Of a DNA stretch of 64,000 nucleotides, positions 1 through 9,320 are shown piece by piece. Origin of the DNA: Neorhizobium galegae (lineage in GTDB: Bacteria; Pseudomonadota; Alphaproteobacteria; Rhizobiales; Rhizobiaceae); NCBI RefSeq assembly GCF_017877135.1, contig NZ_JAGIPH010000008.1:144537-208536 (forward strand), in the 5' to 3' direction. How positions within the stretch are numbered: the first letter of the stretch is position 1; each line of letters starts with the position of its first letter. The notes beneath the pieces are model-generated. The model searched no databases. It saw only the letters and a list, made by a program, of their open reading frames with translations, and had not been told where the DNA came from. Position numbers and translations under genes: made by a program.

Positions 1-1
1 T

Positions 2-895
2 TCGATGAACGGCAAGCTGAACGGTCTTCCCGTTTCCACCACCGGCCGCGTCTTCATGTTCAACAAGACAGCTCTCGACAAGGCAGGCGTTGCCATTCCC
101 AAAACCTGGGATGAACTGTTTGCGGCGGCAAAAACGCTGAAGGAAAAGGTCGGGCCGGGCGCTTATCCGATGAATGCGGTGAAGGAAACCGCCGTGCTCT
201 TGATCTCGCTTAACGCCACGCAGGCGACGGGCAAGGATCTTGTCGATCAAAAGACCGGCAAGGTGGCCTGGACCGAGGAAGAGCTGACATCGGCCATCGA
301 CTTCTACGGCAAGATGGTGAGCGAAGGCGTCGTGATCTCGCAGAAGGACAACGCCGCCGAGGGCAATCTCAACCTGTTTGAAAGCCCCAAATGGGTCGAT
401 GGCCGCATCTCCGGCTCCTATGAGTGGGATTCGACCTATTCCAAATATGCCGACCCGCTGAAGGGCCAGGTGCTGGAACCGGTGGCGCTTCTGAAGAATG
501 CCGATGCCAAGACCGAAGGCGTCTACCGCAAGCCCTCCATGGTGTTTTCGATCTCCAAGCGCTCAAAGAACCCGAAGGCGGCCGCGGAAATCGTCAACTG
601 CCTGCTGAACGAGCCGGAAGGTATCAAGGCGCTCGGCACCTCGCGCGGCCTCCCGGCGAGCAAGGTGGCGGCAAAGACACTGCTGGATGCGGGCGTCATC
701 GAACCGGAACTGGCAGCCGCCAATGCCATCATTCTCGCCGGCACCGGTCCGACCGTGTCTCCGCTGAATGAGCATCCGGAAGTGCGGGCCGTCTTCATCG
801 ATACGCTGGAGCAATATGCCTACGGGCAGATGACGTCAGCGGAAGCGGCCGAAGAAATCATCGACGGCGTCAACGACGTCCTGAAGAAGTTCTGA
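2..895 (+). CDS. ABC transporter sugar-binding protein (C-terminal part)
   Basis: Extracellular solute-binding protein, family 1, that would capture an oligosaccharide in the periplasm for an ABC importer. The reading frame is open to the left edge, so the signal peptide and first lobe are missing; the Met at position 5 is internal. The visible part has the family-typical 'FNKTALDKAGV..P.TWDEL' segment near its start and a C-terminal helix-rich end. The next two genes encode a polygalacturonase-family enzyme and an unsaturated rhamnogalacturonyl hydrolase on the same strand, so the ligand is probably a pectin-derived oligomer (oligogalacturonide or rhamnogalacturonan fragment). Family assignment is confident; the ligand is inferred from context only. 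Confidence 0.85.
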   Translation, partial: SMNGKLNGLPVSTTGRVFMFNKTALDKAGVAIPKTWDELFAAAKTLKEKVGPGAYPMNAVKETAVLLISLNATQATGKDLVDQKTGKVAWTEEELTSAIDFYGKMVSEGVVISQKDNAAEGNLNLFESPKWVDGRISGSYEWDSTYSKYADPLKGQVLEPVALLKNADAKTEGVYRKPSMVFSISKRSKNPKAAAEIVNCLLNEPEGIKALGTSRGLPASKVAAKTLLDAGVIEPELAAANAIILAGTGPTVSPLNEHPEVRAVFIDTLEQYAYGQMTSAEAAEEIIDGVNDVLKKF

Positions 896-975
896 CGCAT
901 TTGCCGGCCGCACTGCCTTTGCCGCGCGGCCGGCCCTTTCTTCCGGCAGCACTGGATGTGATGAGGACACGACCC

Positions 976-2487
976 ATGACCAGCCTTTTGCCGCTCTGCG
1001 CCAGCGCGCGGACCGCCAGTTTCAGCCTCGACGCCGGGCGCCAGTTCTTTGTATTGGAGCGTCCGCAGCGCTGGCAACTGGCCGACAGCGACGGAACCGT
1101 TCAGGCTGAAGGCTCGACCGCGACGGTGGTGTTCACCATTACCGGACTTATGCCTGCAACAGCCTATCGCCTGATCATCGACGGCGCACGGCTTGACTTT
1201 GAAACCGCGCCGGAAAGCACCTTGATCGACATTACGACGCGGGGCGCCTCACCGGAGGCGGATAACAATGCGCCGGCCATCCAGTCTGCCATCGACCAGC
1301 TGCCGCCGGGGGGAACCCTGAAAATCCCGTCTGGCACGTTCCGCACAGGCCCGCTTTTCCTCAAGAGCGATATGACGCTTCTTCTGGAAGAGGGCGCCTG
1401 TCTGCTCGGTCATCCGGACAGGAGCCTCTATCCGGTGCTTCCCGCTCACCACGGCGACGGGCGTGTGCTTGGCACCTGGGAAGGCGTCGCCGAAGCCTGC
1501 TTTGCCAGCCTTATCACCGCCATAGACTGCAGAAATCTTAGGATTACCGGCGCCGGCACCATCGATGGCGGCGGCGATGCCGGTGACTGGTGGACATGGC
1601 CGAAGGAGACCCGTGAAGGCGCACGCCGTCCGCGCACGCTGTTTATCTCGAACGGGCGCGAGATCACCCTTTCCGGCATCACCGTGCGCAACTCGCCCTC
1701 CTGGACTATCCACCCGGTCTTTTGCGAAAACCTGCTGGCTGCGGATTTGAAAATCGAGAACGACCCGCTGTCGCCCAATACCGACGGCTTCAACCCGGAA
1801 TGCTGCCGCGATGTCACGCTGACGGGTCTGTCTTTTTCTGTCGGTGACGACTGCATCGCCATCAAGGCCGGCAAGCGGGATCCGAAAGGTGGGCTCGACC
1901 AAAGCTGCGAGCGCATCACCATCGAAAATTGCCGCATGGAGCGCGGCCATGGCGGCGTTGTCATCGGCAGTGAAATGAGCGGCGGCGTACGCGACGTCAC
2001 CGTTCGCCGCTGCATCCTGTCCGAAACCGACCGTGGATTGCGGGTGAAAACCCGGCGCGGGCGCGGCGGAGCGGTGTCCAACATCACGCTGGAGGATTGC
2101 GTGATGGACCGGGTCGCCATGCCGCTCGTCATCAACAGCTTCTATTTCTGCGATGCCGACGGGCGTTCGGATTATGTCCAGTCACGCCAGCCGATTCCCG
2201 TCGACAATGCAACCCCGCGCATTTCCGGCATCACCATCCGCAATGTCGTGGCCCGAAATGTCGGCGTGGCGGCCGCAGCCTTCTACGGACTGCCGGAGGC
2301 GCCGATCACCGGCATTGTCATCGACAATTACCAGGTCACCTACGATCCGGACGCGCGGTCGGACGTGCCGGACATGGCGCTTAATTTCCAGCCGATGCGT
2401 CATGGCGCGATCATTGCCGAACATGCCGAATTTACCCGCCGCAGCGGTATCCGCCTTCCTTCCCCCGATCAGAGTATTGCCGTATGA
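976..2487 (+). CDS. Glycoside hydrolase family 28 (polygalacturonase-like)
   Basis: Predicted 503-residue GH28 enzyme cleaving galacturonosyl linkages in pectin fragments. A short N-terminal beta domain (about residues 1-85) precedes the right-handed beta-helix. All GH28 signatures are present: N268-T-D270-G, G290-D291-D292-C, G324-H325-G326 and R356-V-K358; the three Asp residues are the expected catalytic set. I chose ATG 976 because GAGGA lies 8 bases upstream; the frame is open further up, from a TTG at 901. No clear signal peptide is seen, suggesting action on imported oligomers in the cytoplasm, as in other rhizobial GH28 genes next to ABC importers. It overlaps the GH105 gene by 4 bases (ATGA). 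Confidence 0.9.
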   Translation: MTSLLPLCASARTASFSLDAGRQFFVLERPQRWQLADSDGTVQAEGSTATVVFTITGLMPATAYRLIIDGARLDFETAPESTLIDITTRGASPEADNNAPAIQSAIDQLPPGGTLKIPSGTFRTGPLFLKSDMTLLLEEGACLLGHPDRSLYPVLPAHHGDGRVLGTWEGVAEACFASLITAIDCRNLRITGAGTIDGGGDAGDWWTWPKETREGARRPRTLFISNGREITLSGITVRNSPSWTIHPVFCENLLAADLKIENDPLSPNTDGFNPECCRDVTLTGLSFSVGDDCIAIKAGKRDPKGGLDQSCERITIENCRMERGHGGVVIGSEMSGGVRDVTVRRCILSETDRGLRVKTRRGRGGAVSNITLEDCVMDRVAMPLVINSFYFCDADGRSDYVQSRQPIPVDNATPRISGITIRNVVARNVGVAAAAFYGLPEAPITGIVIDNYQVTYDPDARSDVPDMALNFQPMRHGAIIAEHAEFTRRSGIRLPSPDQSIAV

Positions 2488-3605
2488 CTGCACGCCTCAC
2501 CGACTATTTCGACGCCTATGCGGCAGACTACGCGCCTTACAAGGGTGGCGCCTGGTGTTACGAGGATGGCTGCCTCTATCGCGGGCTGATTGCGCTGTTC
2601 GAGGCGACCGGCGAACAGCGCTGGTTCGATCACCTGAAGCGGCTGATCGACAAGCAGGTCAGCGCCTCGGGTGAACTTGCCGGCTATACGGTCGAAGAAT
2701 ACAATATCGACAACATCCTGCCCGGTCGCGCGCTGGTCACTCTGGCACGCCAGACCGGCGACGAACGGTATCGCAAGGCCGCACATCTCCTGGCGCGCCA
2801 GTTCGACACCCATCCGCGCATCGCAGCCGGCCCGCATTGGCACAAGCTCCGCTATCCCCACCAGGTCTGGCTGGATGGGCTTTACATGGCGCTGCCGTTC
2901 AAGCTGGACTATGCAGCTCTCGTCCGACGGCCGGCATTGGCCGACGAATCCGTGCAGGAGCTTCTGACGGCGCTCGACCTCACCTTCGATACGGCAAGCG
3001 GGCTTTACCGGCACGGCTATGATGAAAGCCGCCTGCAATCCTGGGCCGACAAGGAAACCGGCCTTTCCCCGGCCCATTGGGCGCGCTCCATCGGATGGAT
3101 GGCGATGGCCATGATCGACATGCTGGACATGCTTGAACCTGCACCAGCAAGAGATGACTTGGCCGCCCGGCTTTCTGCCCTTCTTTCAAAGCTTGAGACG
3201 CTGCGCACCGAAGATGGCCGCTGGCTGCAAGTGATCGACCAGCCGGGCCTTGCAGGCAATTATGCGGAAAGCTCGGCCACGGCCATGTTCGCCTATGTTT
3301 TTCTGAAGGCTGCACGTCTTCAGCTTACGCAGGCTGACGCAAGCGTTGGCCTGCAGGCACTCGATGCCCTTCAACAATTGTCCCTGCGGCCAAATCAGCA
3401 AGGGCGAACGGTGCTGCAGGACATCTGTTGCGTTGCCGGTCTTGGCGGGTTCGACGGCCATTACCGGGATGGCACGCCTGCCTATTACGTGTCGGAAGTC
3501 CAGCGCGATGACGATATCAAGGGCGTCGGGCCGTTGATGATGGCCTATGCGGAACAGGTTGTCGGCGCAAAGACGGCTCTTACCAAAGAGACTGCCGTTG
3601 CCTGA
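2484..3605 (+). CDS. GH88/GH105 unsaturated rhamnogalacturonyl hydrolase
   Basis: A 373-residue (alpha/alpha)6-barrel protein of the GH88/GH105 (YteR/YesR) group. These enzymes remove the 4,5-unsaturated uronic acid from the non-reducing end of pectin-lyase products. The family's early 'GGAWCYEDGCLYRGL' and 'YNIDNILPGR' segments and the later 'HWARSIGWMAMAM' segment are present; the length is normal for the family. There is no signal peptide, so action is probably cytoplasmic after uptake. Its ATG overlaps the stop of the GH28 gene, implying translational coupling, so the two enzymes and the upstream binding protein form one pectin-oligomer operon. The next gene (vapB) has its own promoter. 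Confidence 0.88.
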   Translation: MTARLTDYFDAYAADYAPYKGGAWCYEDGCLYRGLIALFEATGEQRWFDHLKRLIDKQVSASGELAGYTVEEYNIDNILPGRALVTLARQTGDERYRKAAHLLARQFDTHPRIAAGPHWHKLRYPHQVWLDGLYMALPFKLDYAALVRRPALADESVQELLTALDLTFDTASGLYRHGYDESRLQSWADKETGLSPAHWARSIGWMAMAMIDMLDMLEPAPARDDLAARLSALLSKLETLRTEDGRWLQVIDQPGLAGNYAESSATAMFAYVFLKAARLQLTQADASVGLQALDALQQLSLRPNQQGRTVLQDICCVAGLGGFDGHYRDGTPAYYVSEVQRDDDIKGVGPLMMAYAEQVVGAKTALTKETAVA

Positions 3606-3661
3606 CATGCTATCAAGCCAGCATCTGCCATCTTGATGGCATGTGCTGTTGTCCCTATACT
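3606..3661 (+). promoter_or_regulatory. vapBC promoter with overlapping inverted-repeat operator
   Basis: A near-consensus sigma-70 promoter lies here: TTGATG (3633-3638), 17 bases, TATACT (3656-3661). CATGCTATCAAG (3606-3617) and CTTGATGGCATG (3632-3643) form an inverted repeat matching at 11 of 12 positions, with a 14-base spacer; the right arm covers the -35 box. This is the arrangement expected for autorepression by a VapB or VapB-VapC complex. The repeat begins immediately after the GH105 stop codon, so the module is transcribed separately from the pectin operon. Confidence 0.75.
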
Positions 3662-3684
3662 CCTTGGCACAAGGAGATGAAACC

Positions 3685-3933
3685 ATGGTCGAACCCCAGC
3701 TATCCGTGCGAAGTGCCAAGGCGCGTGATCTTGCCCATCGGCTGGCCCGGAGGGAAAACCGGTCGATTGCCGATATCGTCGAGCGCGCGCTCGAATCCTA
3801 TGAAGTGCGCGAGGCGGGCCGTGAACCGGCCCTGCAATTTTATGCGCGACTGGCCGAGACAGGCAGCAGCGACATCGATCTTGACGACATCATCCGCACC
3901 GGACGCACGCCGCATGCGGGGCTCGATCTTTGA
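3685..3933 (+). CDS. vapB: VapB-type antitoxin
   Basis: An 82-residue antitoxin. The N-terminal half (about residues 5-45) resembles the PSK/Rv0623-type VapB transcription-factor family (KARDLAHRLARRENRSIADIVERALESY), expected to dimerise and bind the inverted repeat just upstream. The C-terminal part (residues 50-82) is the segment that would wrap the toxin's active site. ATG 3685 is preceded by AAGGAGATGA, an excellent ribosome-binding site. It overlaps vapC by 4 bases (TTGA), giving the coupled antitoxin-first order typical of type II modules. Confidence 0.85.
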   Translation: MVEPQLSVRSAKARDLAHRLARRENRSIADIVERALESYEVREAGREPALQFYARLAETGSSDIDLDDIIRTGRTPHAGLDL

Positions 3934-4343
3934 TCTTCATCGATACCAATGTGATATCGGAAACGCTGAAAAAAGCGCCGGCGCCAGCCGTCATCGCCTG
4001 GCTGGTGCGCCATGATGCCGAGATCGCCCTGTCGTCGATTGCGATTGCAGAAATTGCTTATGGCATCCAGAAAATCCGGCCGGACGAGCGTGCCGACCGT
4101 CTGGAGCAGGGTCTTTCCGATTGGCGCCGCCGATTTGCCGACCGCATCTTCGCCTTCACCGAAGAGGCAGCCCTTGCCTATGGCGATATCATGGGACAAG
4201 CAGCCCGAAAGGGCCGCACGATGTCGGCACCCGACGGCATGATTGCCGCTGTCGCAAAAATCCACGGCGGCCGGTTTGCCACCCGCAACACCGGTGACTT
4301 CCTGACCACCGGACTTGCCCTCACCAACCCCTGGGACTTCTGA
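3930..4343 (+). CDS. vapC: VapC-type PIN-domain ribonuclease toxin
   Basis: A 137-residue single-domain PIN ribonuclease; relatives cleave tRNA or rRNA when freed from VapB. The acidic metal-binding residues are in place: D5 in IFIDTN, E41 in IAEIAYGI, D102 in PDGMIAA and D123 in RNTGDF. The sequence is closest in style to FitB/VapC proteins. Translation starts at TTG 3930, overlapping the vapB stop, which should keep toxin output below antitoxin. It is convergent with the yhaN-like gene, whose stop lies 17 bases away. No damage is visible, so the module looks functional. Confidence 0.88.
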   Translation: MIFIDTNVISETLKKAPAPAVIAWLVRHDAEIALSSIAIAEIAYGIQKIRPDERADRLEQGLSDWRRRFADRIFAFTEEAALAYGDIMGQAARKGRTMSAPDGMIAAVAKIHGGRFATRNTGDFLTTGLALTNPWDF

Positions 4344-4360
4344 ACCGGCTTCAGATGATC

Positions 4361-7300
4361 CTAAAGCGCGTGGATCTTCACGCCCGGCACCACGGACTGT
4401 GCAATCTCGCATAGGTGACGGTGGTGGGTGAGGTAAATCACCTGCCCGAGGCCCGCCATCTGGCCGAACAGCCGAAACACTTCCTCGGCGCGGAATTCGT
4501 CGAAGGTTTCCATGATATCGTCGGCCACGAACGGCACCGAGGGCCGAACGGCGGCAAATTCTTCGTAGCCCGCCAGACGCAGCGCCAGATAAAGCTGGTA
4601 ACGGGTCCCGGTCGACATGGCGTCCGACAGCTTGGACGCACCGTCTCGCGCAACACCGATGAGGATTTCGCGATCCTTGTCCGGTTGCGCGGCAAGGCCG
4701 GAATAATCGCCGCGCGTGATCTGGGCAAAGGCCTGCGAGGCCCGCTTCATCATCGAGCTTCGATGCTTTTCCCGGTAAAGCGACAGCGCGCTTTCGGCGG
4801 CAAGCGTTCCGGCGCGAAGCCTCAGATACCCGACGGCCAGTTCCTCGATCTGCAGGAGAAGCGTTGTGCGCTCTGCCTCGATCTTGGCCACGGCATCATC
4901 GCCGCCCACGGCATCGACCCGGTCTTTGGCGCGGGTGAGGTCGGCAAAGACGATGCGGCTGCGCTCGGCAAGATTGTCGATCCGCCCGGAGACCTCTTCT
5001 GCCGCCCGTGCCGTCTCTTCGGCATCGGTTTGCTGCAACAGCTGCTCAGCCTCCGTCACGGTGGCAACCTTCATTTCGGCCAACAACTGCTCGCGAAGCT
5101 CCGCCATCCGCCGCTCCATCCGGTCGCGTTCCGCCGCCTGCTCCAGCCGCTGGCTGACTTCGGCAAGGGTATCGACAGAAAAGAAGGACGTAAGCGTCGC
5201 CTTCCGCGCCTCGTAGTCTTCGATCTGCCGCTCCAGGTCCTGCAGCTCGTCGCGAGCGGCATGGAGATCAGCCTGCTTGGCGGCTTTCTGCGCGGCATGC
5301 CGCTCGGCCTCGGTCACTCGGCGCACCAGCTGATCCGCCTGAGCCAGAACCGGAAGGTCGGATGCGTCCAGATTCGTCTGAAGTGCAAGCTTTGCGACAT
5401 CGGTTGCAAAGACGCGGCTATCGCGCTCCATCAGATCGATGCGATGGGCAAGCTGGTCGCGCTCCTTAAGGACAGCCGGAAGATCGGCAAGCACATCCAG
5501 AATGGCGCGCACGGCCGCCGGCTCCGTCTCCCCGGCAAACCATGTGGCAGACAGTGCCTCGCCCCAAGCCTTCTGCCATGCGCCGTCGCTGCGGCTGGCA
5601 GCCTCAAGCACCCTTTGCCGCTCGTTCACATCCTGCTGCAGCTCGACAAGCCGTGCGACAAGATTTGCCTGCTGCTGCACCCTGTCCCGCGCCTTGGCCA
5701 GACGGTCCGCCGCCTGATTGACCATCTGACGCAGAGGAGCCTCCTTGTCCGCCGCCCAGCCGAGATCGGCAAGAGCCAGCATCAGTTCGGCCACCTCATC
5801 CTGAAGCTCGGCCTCCACCGCCTGCCGACGCAGCTTTGCCTTGTCCAGTGCATCGGCAGCCAGGAGGCACTCCGTGAGCTTGTCGGCAAAGGCTTCGAGC
5901 AAAGACAGCAGGCTATAGATATCCGGCTGTTTAACACCGGCGATCAGCCGGGGAGCGGCCTCCTCCACGGTTCGGATCAGGGCCTGCAGATCCCGCTCGG
6001 CCGTGCCGGCGCCTGCCGCTTCGCGCGCGAGACTTGCCTGTGCGACCTGCTCTTCCTGGCGAAGCTGGCGCAGTTCGGCAAGTTCGCTCGCATGACCAAG
6101 CCGGGTCTCGGCAAGCCGATCATCCAGGACGAGGCGCTCATGGAATGCCTGCGCCGATGGCAGATCCAGCGCCTGAAGATGCGCCTGCCAAGCGGCATCA
6201 CGGCTCTTGCGGCTTTCTGCCGCCGTCTCGTCGTCAAAAACGTCCCCGCCAGACAGAGCTTTCGACCGGGCTTGAAGTTCGCCAAGCCGGGCGCCCAGTT
6301 CGGCACGCCGTTCCGTGTGGCGTTGAAGGCGGCGGTTGATCTCGTCGGCCTCGACGCGCCAACGATCCAGCTGGCGATGACCCGGCAGAATGGTCTCCCG
6401 CAGAGCCCCAATATTGTGAATGGGCGGCTGCAGACGTCCCATCATGCGAAGAAGGTCGGCCTCCATCTGCTCGGTGGTGCGGGTCTCGATGGCCAGAAGC
6501 GTCTGTTTCTCGCCCTTCTGCAGTCGGGAGACGACAGCTTCCAGCCGGCTGAGCGGCCCGGCTTCCACAGCGGGCAGATCGCCTTGCTGTTGCTGCGCGG
6601 TGATCTCCTCAACACCCCGGCGCGCCCGCTCCAGTTCGCGCTCCGCGGTCTCGATCCTTGCCGCAATGCCGGATCGGGCCTCGATCAGGTCCCGCAATTT
6701 TGCGCCAAGTGCTGCCGGCAGAACAAGCGCCGAGGCGTCCTTGTGATCCTGCTGGCCAAGTGATTTCAGGATCGCGCCGAGAGCGGCTTCCTGTTCGACA
6801 AAGGCCAGGCGGCGCTTGGGCAGATCGTCTTCGGCCGTCAAATACCGGGCGCGGCCGGCCCCCAGAGCCGCGATCGCGCTTGCCGCCGCCAGCACATCCT
6901 CATCCACGGCAATCACCGCGATGTCCGCCTGAAGCCGGTCGACCAGCGCCTCAAGCCCGGCCTTTTGCGTCTGCAAGCGCGTTTCGTCGCGCATCAGGTC
7001 CGCCAGCAGCGAAGCCCATTCGCGCGGCGGACGTGGCAGATCACCATATGCCGCAAGCTGAGCCTCCAGCCGCGCCAGATCGCGCGCCAGCGGTCTTGCC
7101 CGCATCAGCGACGAGAGACGGGCCTGCTCGGCCCGCGCCGAAGACAGCTCGGCCAGCGTCTCCTCATAGGCCTTTTCGGCCTGTGCCTTCGCCGCCACGA
7201 GGCCGGCATAGGTGGAGGCATAGGTATCGACCCGGTCGCGCTCGCCCTTCAGCCCCGCCAACTGCTGCTTCATTTCGGAAAGCTGCGTGTTGCGGGCGCG

Positions 7301-7831
7301 CTTGCGGTGAAACTGATGCGCTTCGTCGGTTGCCGTCGTCAGCACCCGGCTGACATCGGCAAGGCCGGAACTCGCCGAAAACAGCATCTCGCCCAGATCG
7401 CCGCGGCTTTCGACAATCGCGGCACCGCCGTCGCGCAGCGAGCGCTCGTCGAGCGAGAACATGGTGCGATAGGCCTCGCGCGTCAGCCCGCCGAGCGCCG
7501 ATGACAACAGGATTTCATTGACCGGCTGGCCCCGCCCATCAATCAGCGCATTGGTCCGCTGTTTGAGCCGCACGAGTTCATGGTCGCCTCCGTCAAATTC
7601 CAGCACGCCGCCCACCTGCATGGCATTATAGGCATGCAGGAAATTGTAGCTGCTGCGCTCAGGGATGCCGAACAGCAGATCGAGATAGCCCGAAAAGGCC
7701 GTCGACTTGCCGGCCTCGTTCAGACCATAGACGATATGCAGATCCGGACTGCCGGCGCTCGCCGCACCGAAATCGATCGTATGGTCGGTAAACTTGCCGT
7801 AGCGGGTGAGATCGAGCCGACGAAGCCGCAT
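4361..7831 (-). CDS. YhaN-like AAA/SMC-type ATPase
   Basis: An 1156-residue SbcC/Rad50-like ATPase. The N-terminus carries a Walker A P-loop (G36-LNEAGKS-T44). About 700-800 central residues are Ala/Glu/Arg/Gln-rich heptads typical of long coiled coils. The C-terminal ATPase half has the signature-like 'DAMSTGTRYQLYLALRLA' and Walker B 'VPFVADDIMETFD'. The N-terminal segment and length match YhaN. It overlaps the upstream exonuclease-like gene by one base, so both are probably translated together and form an Mre11-Rad50-like complex acting on DNA ends. The exact substrate is unknown. Confidence 0.85.
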   Translation of the reverse strand: MRLRRLDLTRYGKFTDHTIDFGAASAGSPDLHIVYGLNEAGKSTAFSGYLDLLFGIPERSSYNFLHAYNAMQVGGVLEFDGGDHELVRLKQRTNALIDGRGQPVNEILLSSALGGLTREAYRTMFSLDERSLRDGGAAIVESRGDLGEMLFSASSGLADVSRVLTTATDEAHQFHRKRARNTQLSEMKQQLAGLKGERDRVDTYASTYAGLVAAKAQAEKAYEETLAELSSARAEQARLSSLMRARPLARDLARLEAQLAAYGDLPRPPREWASLLADLMRDETRLQTQKAGLEALVDRLQADIAVIAVDEDVLAAASAIAALGAGRARYLTAEDDLPKRRLAFVEQEAALGAILKSLGQQDHKDASALVLPAALGAKLRDLIEARSGIAARIETAERELERARRGVEEITAQQQQGDLPAVEAGPLSRLEAVVSRLQKGEKQTLLAIETRTTEQMEADLLRMMGRLQPPIHNIGALRETILPGHRQLDRWRVEADEINRRLQRHTERRAELGARLGELQARSKALSGGDVFDDETAAESRKSRDAAWQAHLQALDLPSAQAFHERLVLDDRLAETRLGHASELAELRQLRQEEQVAQASLAREAAGAGTAERDLQALIRTVEEAAPRLIAGVKQPDIYSLLSLLEAFADKLTECLLAADALDKAKLRRQAVEAELQDEVAELMLALADLGWAADKEAPLRQMVNQAADRLAKARDRVQQQANLVARLVELQQDVNERQRVLEAASRSDGAWQKAWGEALSATWFAGETEPAAVRAILDVLADLPAVLKERDQLAHRIDLMERDSRVFATDVAKLALQTNLDASDLPVLAQADQLVRRVTEAERHAAQKAAKQADLHAARDELQDLERQIEDYEARKATLTSFFSVDTLAEVSQRLEQAAERDRMERRMAELREQLLAEMKVATVTEAEQLLQQTDAEETARAAEEVSGRIDNLAERSRIVFADLTRAKDRVDAVGGDDAVAKIEAERTTLLLQIEELAVGYLRLRAGTLAAESALSLYREKHRSSMMKRASQAFAQITRGDYSGLAAQPDKDREILIGVARDGASKLSDAMSTGTRYQLYLALRLAGYEEFAAVRPSVPFVADDIMETFDEFRAEEVFRLFGQMAGLGQVIYLTHHRHLCEIAQSVVPGVKIHAL

Positions 7832-9099
7832 CAGCCTTCCTCAGCCGGGACGGCGGCAAGCCGCGCCAGAAGGTCCTCGCCTCCCTCGCGGATAAGATCT
7901 TCCAGAAAGCGCTCGAAGGCTGCCGGGTCACTGCCGGCAAATCGCCGGCTCTCCGGCGGCAGATCGTCCAGAAGCCCCTGCACCATGTCACGCACCTGCG
8001 CGCGGTAACCGTGCGCCGGCATCACGTCATCGCGCATCAGTGCGCCAAGCTCATGAACCGGATCGCTCGTCGTCTGTTGCGGGCGCACCGATAGTGCCTG
8101 AACGTCCAGCTCCAGTTTTTCGATCCAGGCACGGCCGGTGCGTTCCGCCCGCTGCTCGGCTTCGCTAAGGAGAAGATCGGCATCGCGCCGCATGGCAAAG
8201 GAAAGCGGCGTCATTCCGACCAGCCGCAATCGCGCCACCAGATGGTCGGAGCGGGTGCGTAGGCGTTCCTCTTCGACGGCGTGGCCGATGAGGTCGACAA
8301 GGCCGCGCCAGTCTTCGGCCGGCGAAACATCCACCGTGACGCGGGCAAACTGCGCAAGGCTCGTCAACCGCTCCTCGACGCTGACCGTTCCGTCATCGCC
8401 GACAGTCACCAGCGACACGGTCTTCTCCCCCGCTTCGTTGATGTCGCGGCCCTGCGGCATGCCGGGCATGATGACGGTCCTCGAGCCCGCATGATGCGTG
8501 CGCTGATGGATGTGGCCAAGCGCCCAGTAGTCGAAGCCCGAGCCGTGCAGATCGGCAACCGAGCAGGGGGCATAAAGGTCATGGCCGGGGGCACCGGCAA
8601 GGCTGGTGTGCATGATGCCGAGATTGACGGCCCCGGATATCGGCGCCTTGTATTTGGGCAACAGGCTTTCCGGCGCCTGCGGCTTTGCAAAGCTGAGGCC
8701 GTGGATGGCAACATTCAGCCCGCCGCGCGCAAGCTCGATAGCCTCTGCGCGACCGGAAAACACTTTCACCGACGGCGGCAGCACCAGTTCCTGGGTGATT
8801 TTCGACAGGGCGTCATGGTTGCCGCGTATCTTGAAGACGGAAAGGCCGGCCTCATGCAGCCGCTGCATCTGGCTCGCCAGAAAGCGGGCCGTCTTCATCG
8901 ACGTCTGATCGCCATCATAAAGATCGCCGGCGATGATCAGCGCGTCCACCTGTTCGTCAAGGCAGAGATCGACAATGCGCACCAGCGCCTGTCGTGTCGC
9001 ATCGCCGACAAGGGTGGCAAGATCGGCGTTTCTGAGCGAGAGCGACCGCAGCGGGCTGTCGAGATGCAGATCGGCGGTGTGAACGAACCTGAAGGCCAT
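7831..9099 (-). CDS. YhaO-like metallophosphoesterase (DNA repair exonuclease)
   Basis: A 422-residue SbcD/Mre11-family protein. The calcineurin-like core occupies residues 1 to about 250, with the metal-binding motifs D-x-H in 'HTADLHLDSP', 'IAGDLYDG', 'RGNHD' and 'LGHIHQR' in the right order. The remaining 170 residues are the YhaO-type C-terminal part that contacts the ATPase partner. The gene precedes and overlaps the yhaN-like gene, the standard order for this pair. The start at 9099 has only a weak AAGGGCGG upstream. Family assignment is firm; role in repair is by analogy. Confidence 0.87.
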   Translation of the reverse strand: MAFRFVHTADLHLDSPLRSLSLRNADLATLVGDATRQALVRIVDLCLDEQVDALIIAGDLYDGDQTSMKTARFLASQMQRLHEAGLSVFKIRGNHDALSKITQELVLPPSVKVFSGRAEAIELARGGLNVAIHGLSFAKPQAPESLLPKYKAPISGAVNLGIMHTSLAGAPGHDLYAPCSVADLHGSGFDYWALGHIHQRTHHAGSRTVIMPGMPQGRDINEAGEKTVSLVTVGDDGTVSVEERLTSLAQFARVTVDVSPAEDWRGLVDLIGHAVEEERLRTRSDHLVARLRLVGMTPLSFAMRRDADLLLSEAEQRAERTGRAWIEKLELDVQALSVRPQQTTSDPVHELGALMRDDVMPAHGYRAQVRDMVQGLLDDLPPESRRFAGSDPAAFERFLEDLIREGGEDLLARLAAVPAEEG

Positions 9100-9233
9100 G
9101 GCCGAGATTTACCGCCCTTGAGGGCCGCGTGCAATGGCGCCGGTCCATTCCAGCCACTCTATCCCCCGCGCAGATACCCCAACATTCATGACAGGCAATT
9201 GACATCCGGAGCAAATTCCACAAAGGTCGCGAC

Positions 9234-9320
9234 ATTCCGAGGGGAGCATCGAACGATGCTGAGATGGCGCTGAGCCGGACCCTTGAACCTGATCCGGGTC
9301 ATGCCGGCGTAGGAACGGAA
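9234..9320 (+). ncRNA. TPP riboswitch (THI element)
   Basis: Conserved TPP-aptamer blocks occur in order: GGGGAGC (9241-9247), GCTGAGA (9258-9264), ACCCTTGAACCTGATCCGGGT around 9279-9299, and ATGCCGGCGTAGGAACG (9301-9317). The outer P1 helix can be drawn between TTCCG (about 9235-9239) and CGGAA (9316-9320). The aptamer lies about 155 bases upstream of thiX and should switch the whole thiamine-salvage operon off when TPP is plentiful. No strong intrinsic terminator follows it, so control could be translational or Rho-dependent. Confidence 0.95.

Noticed and set aside
4415..6763. 782-codon open frame on the plus strand
   Set aside because: It is the antisense of the yhaN-like gene, a by-product of high GC and codon bias. 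No domain, start signal or composition supports it, whereas the minus-strand frame has all ATPase motifs.
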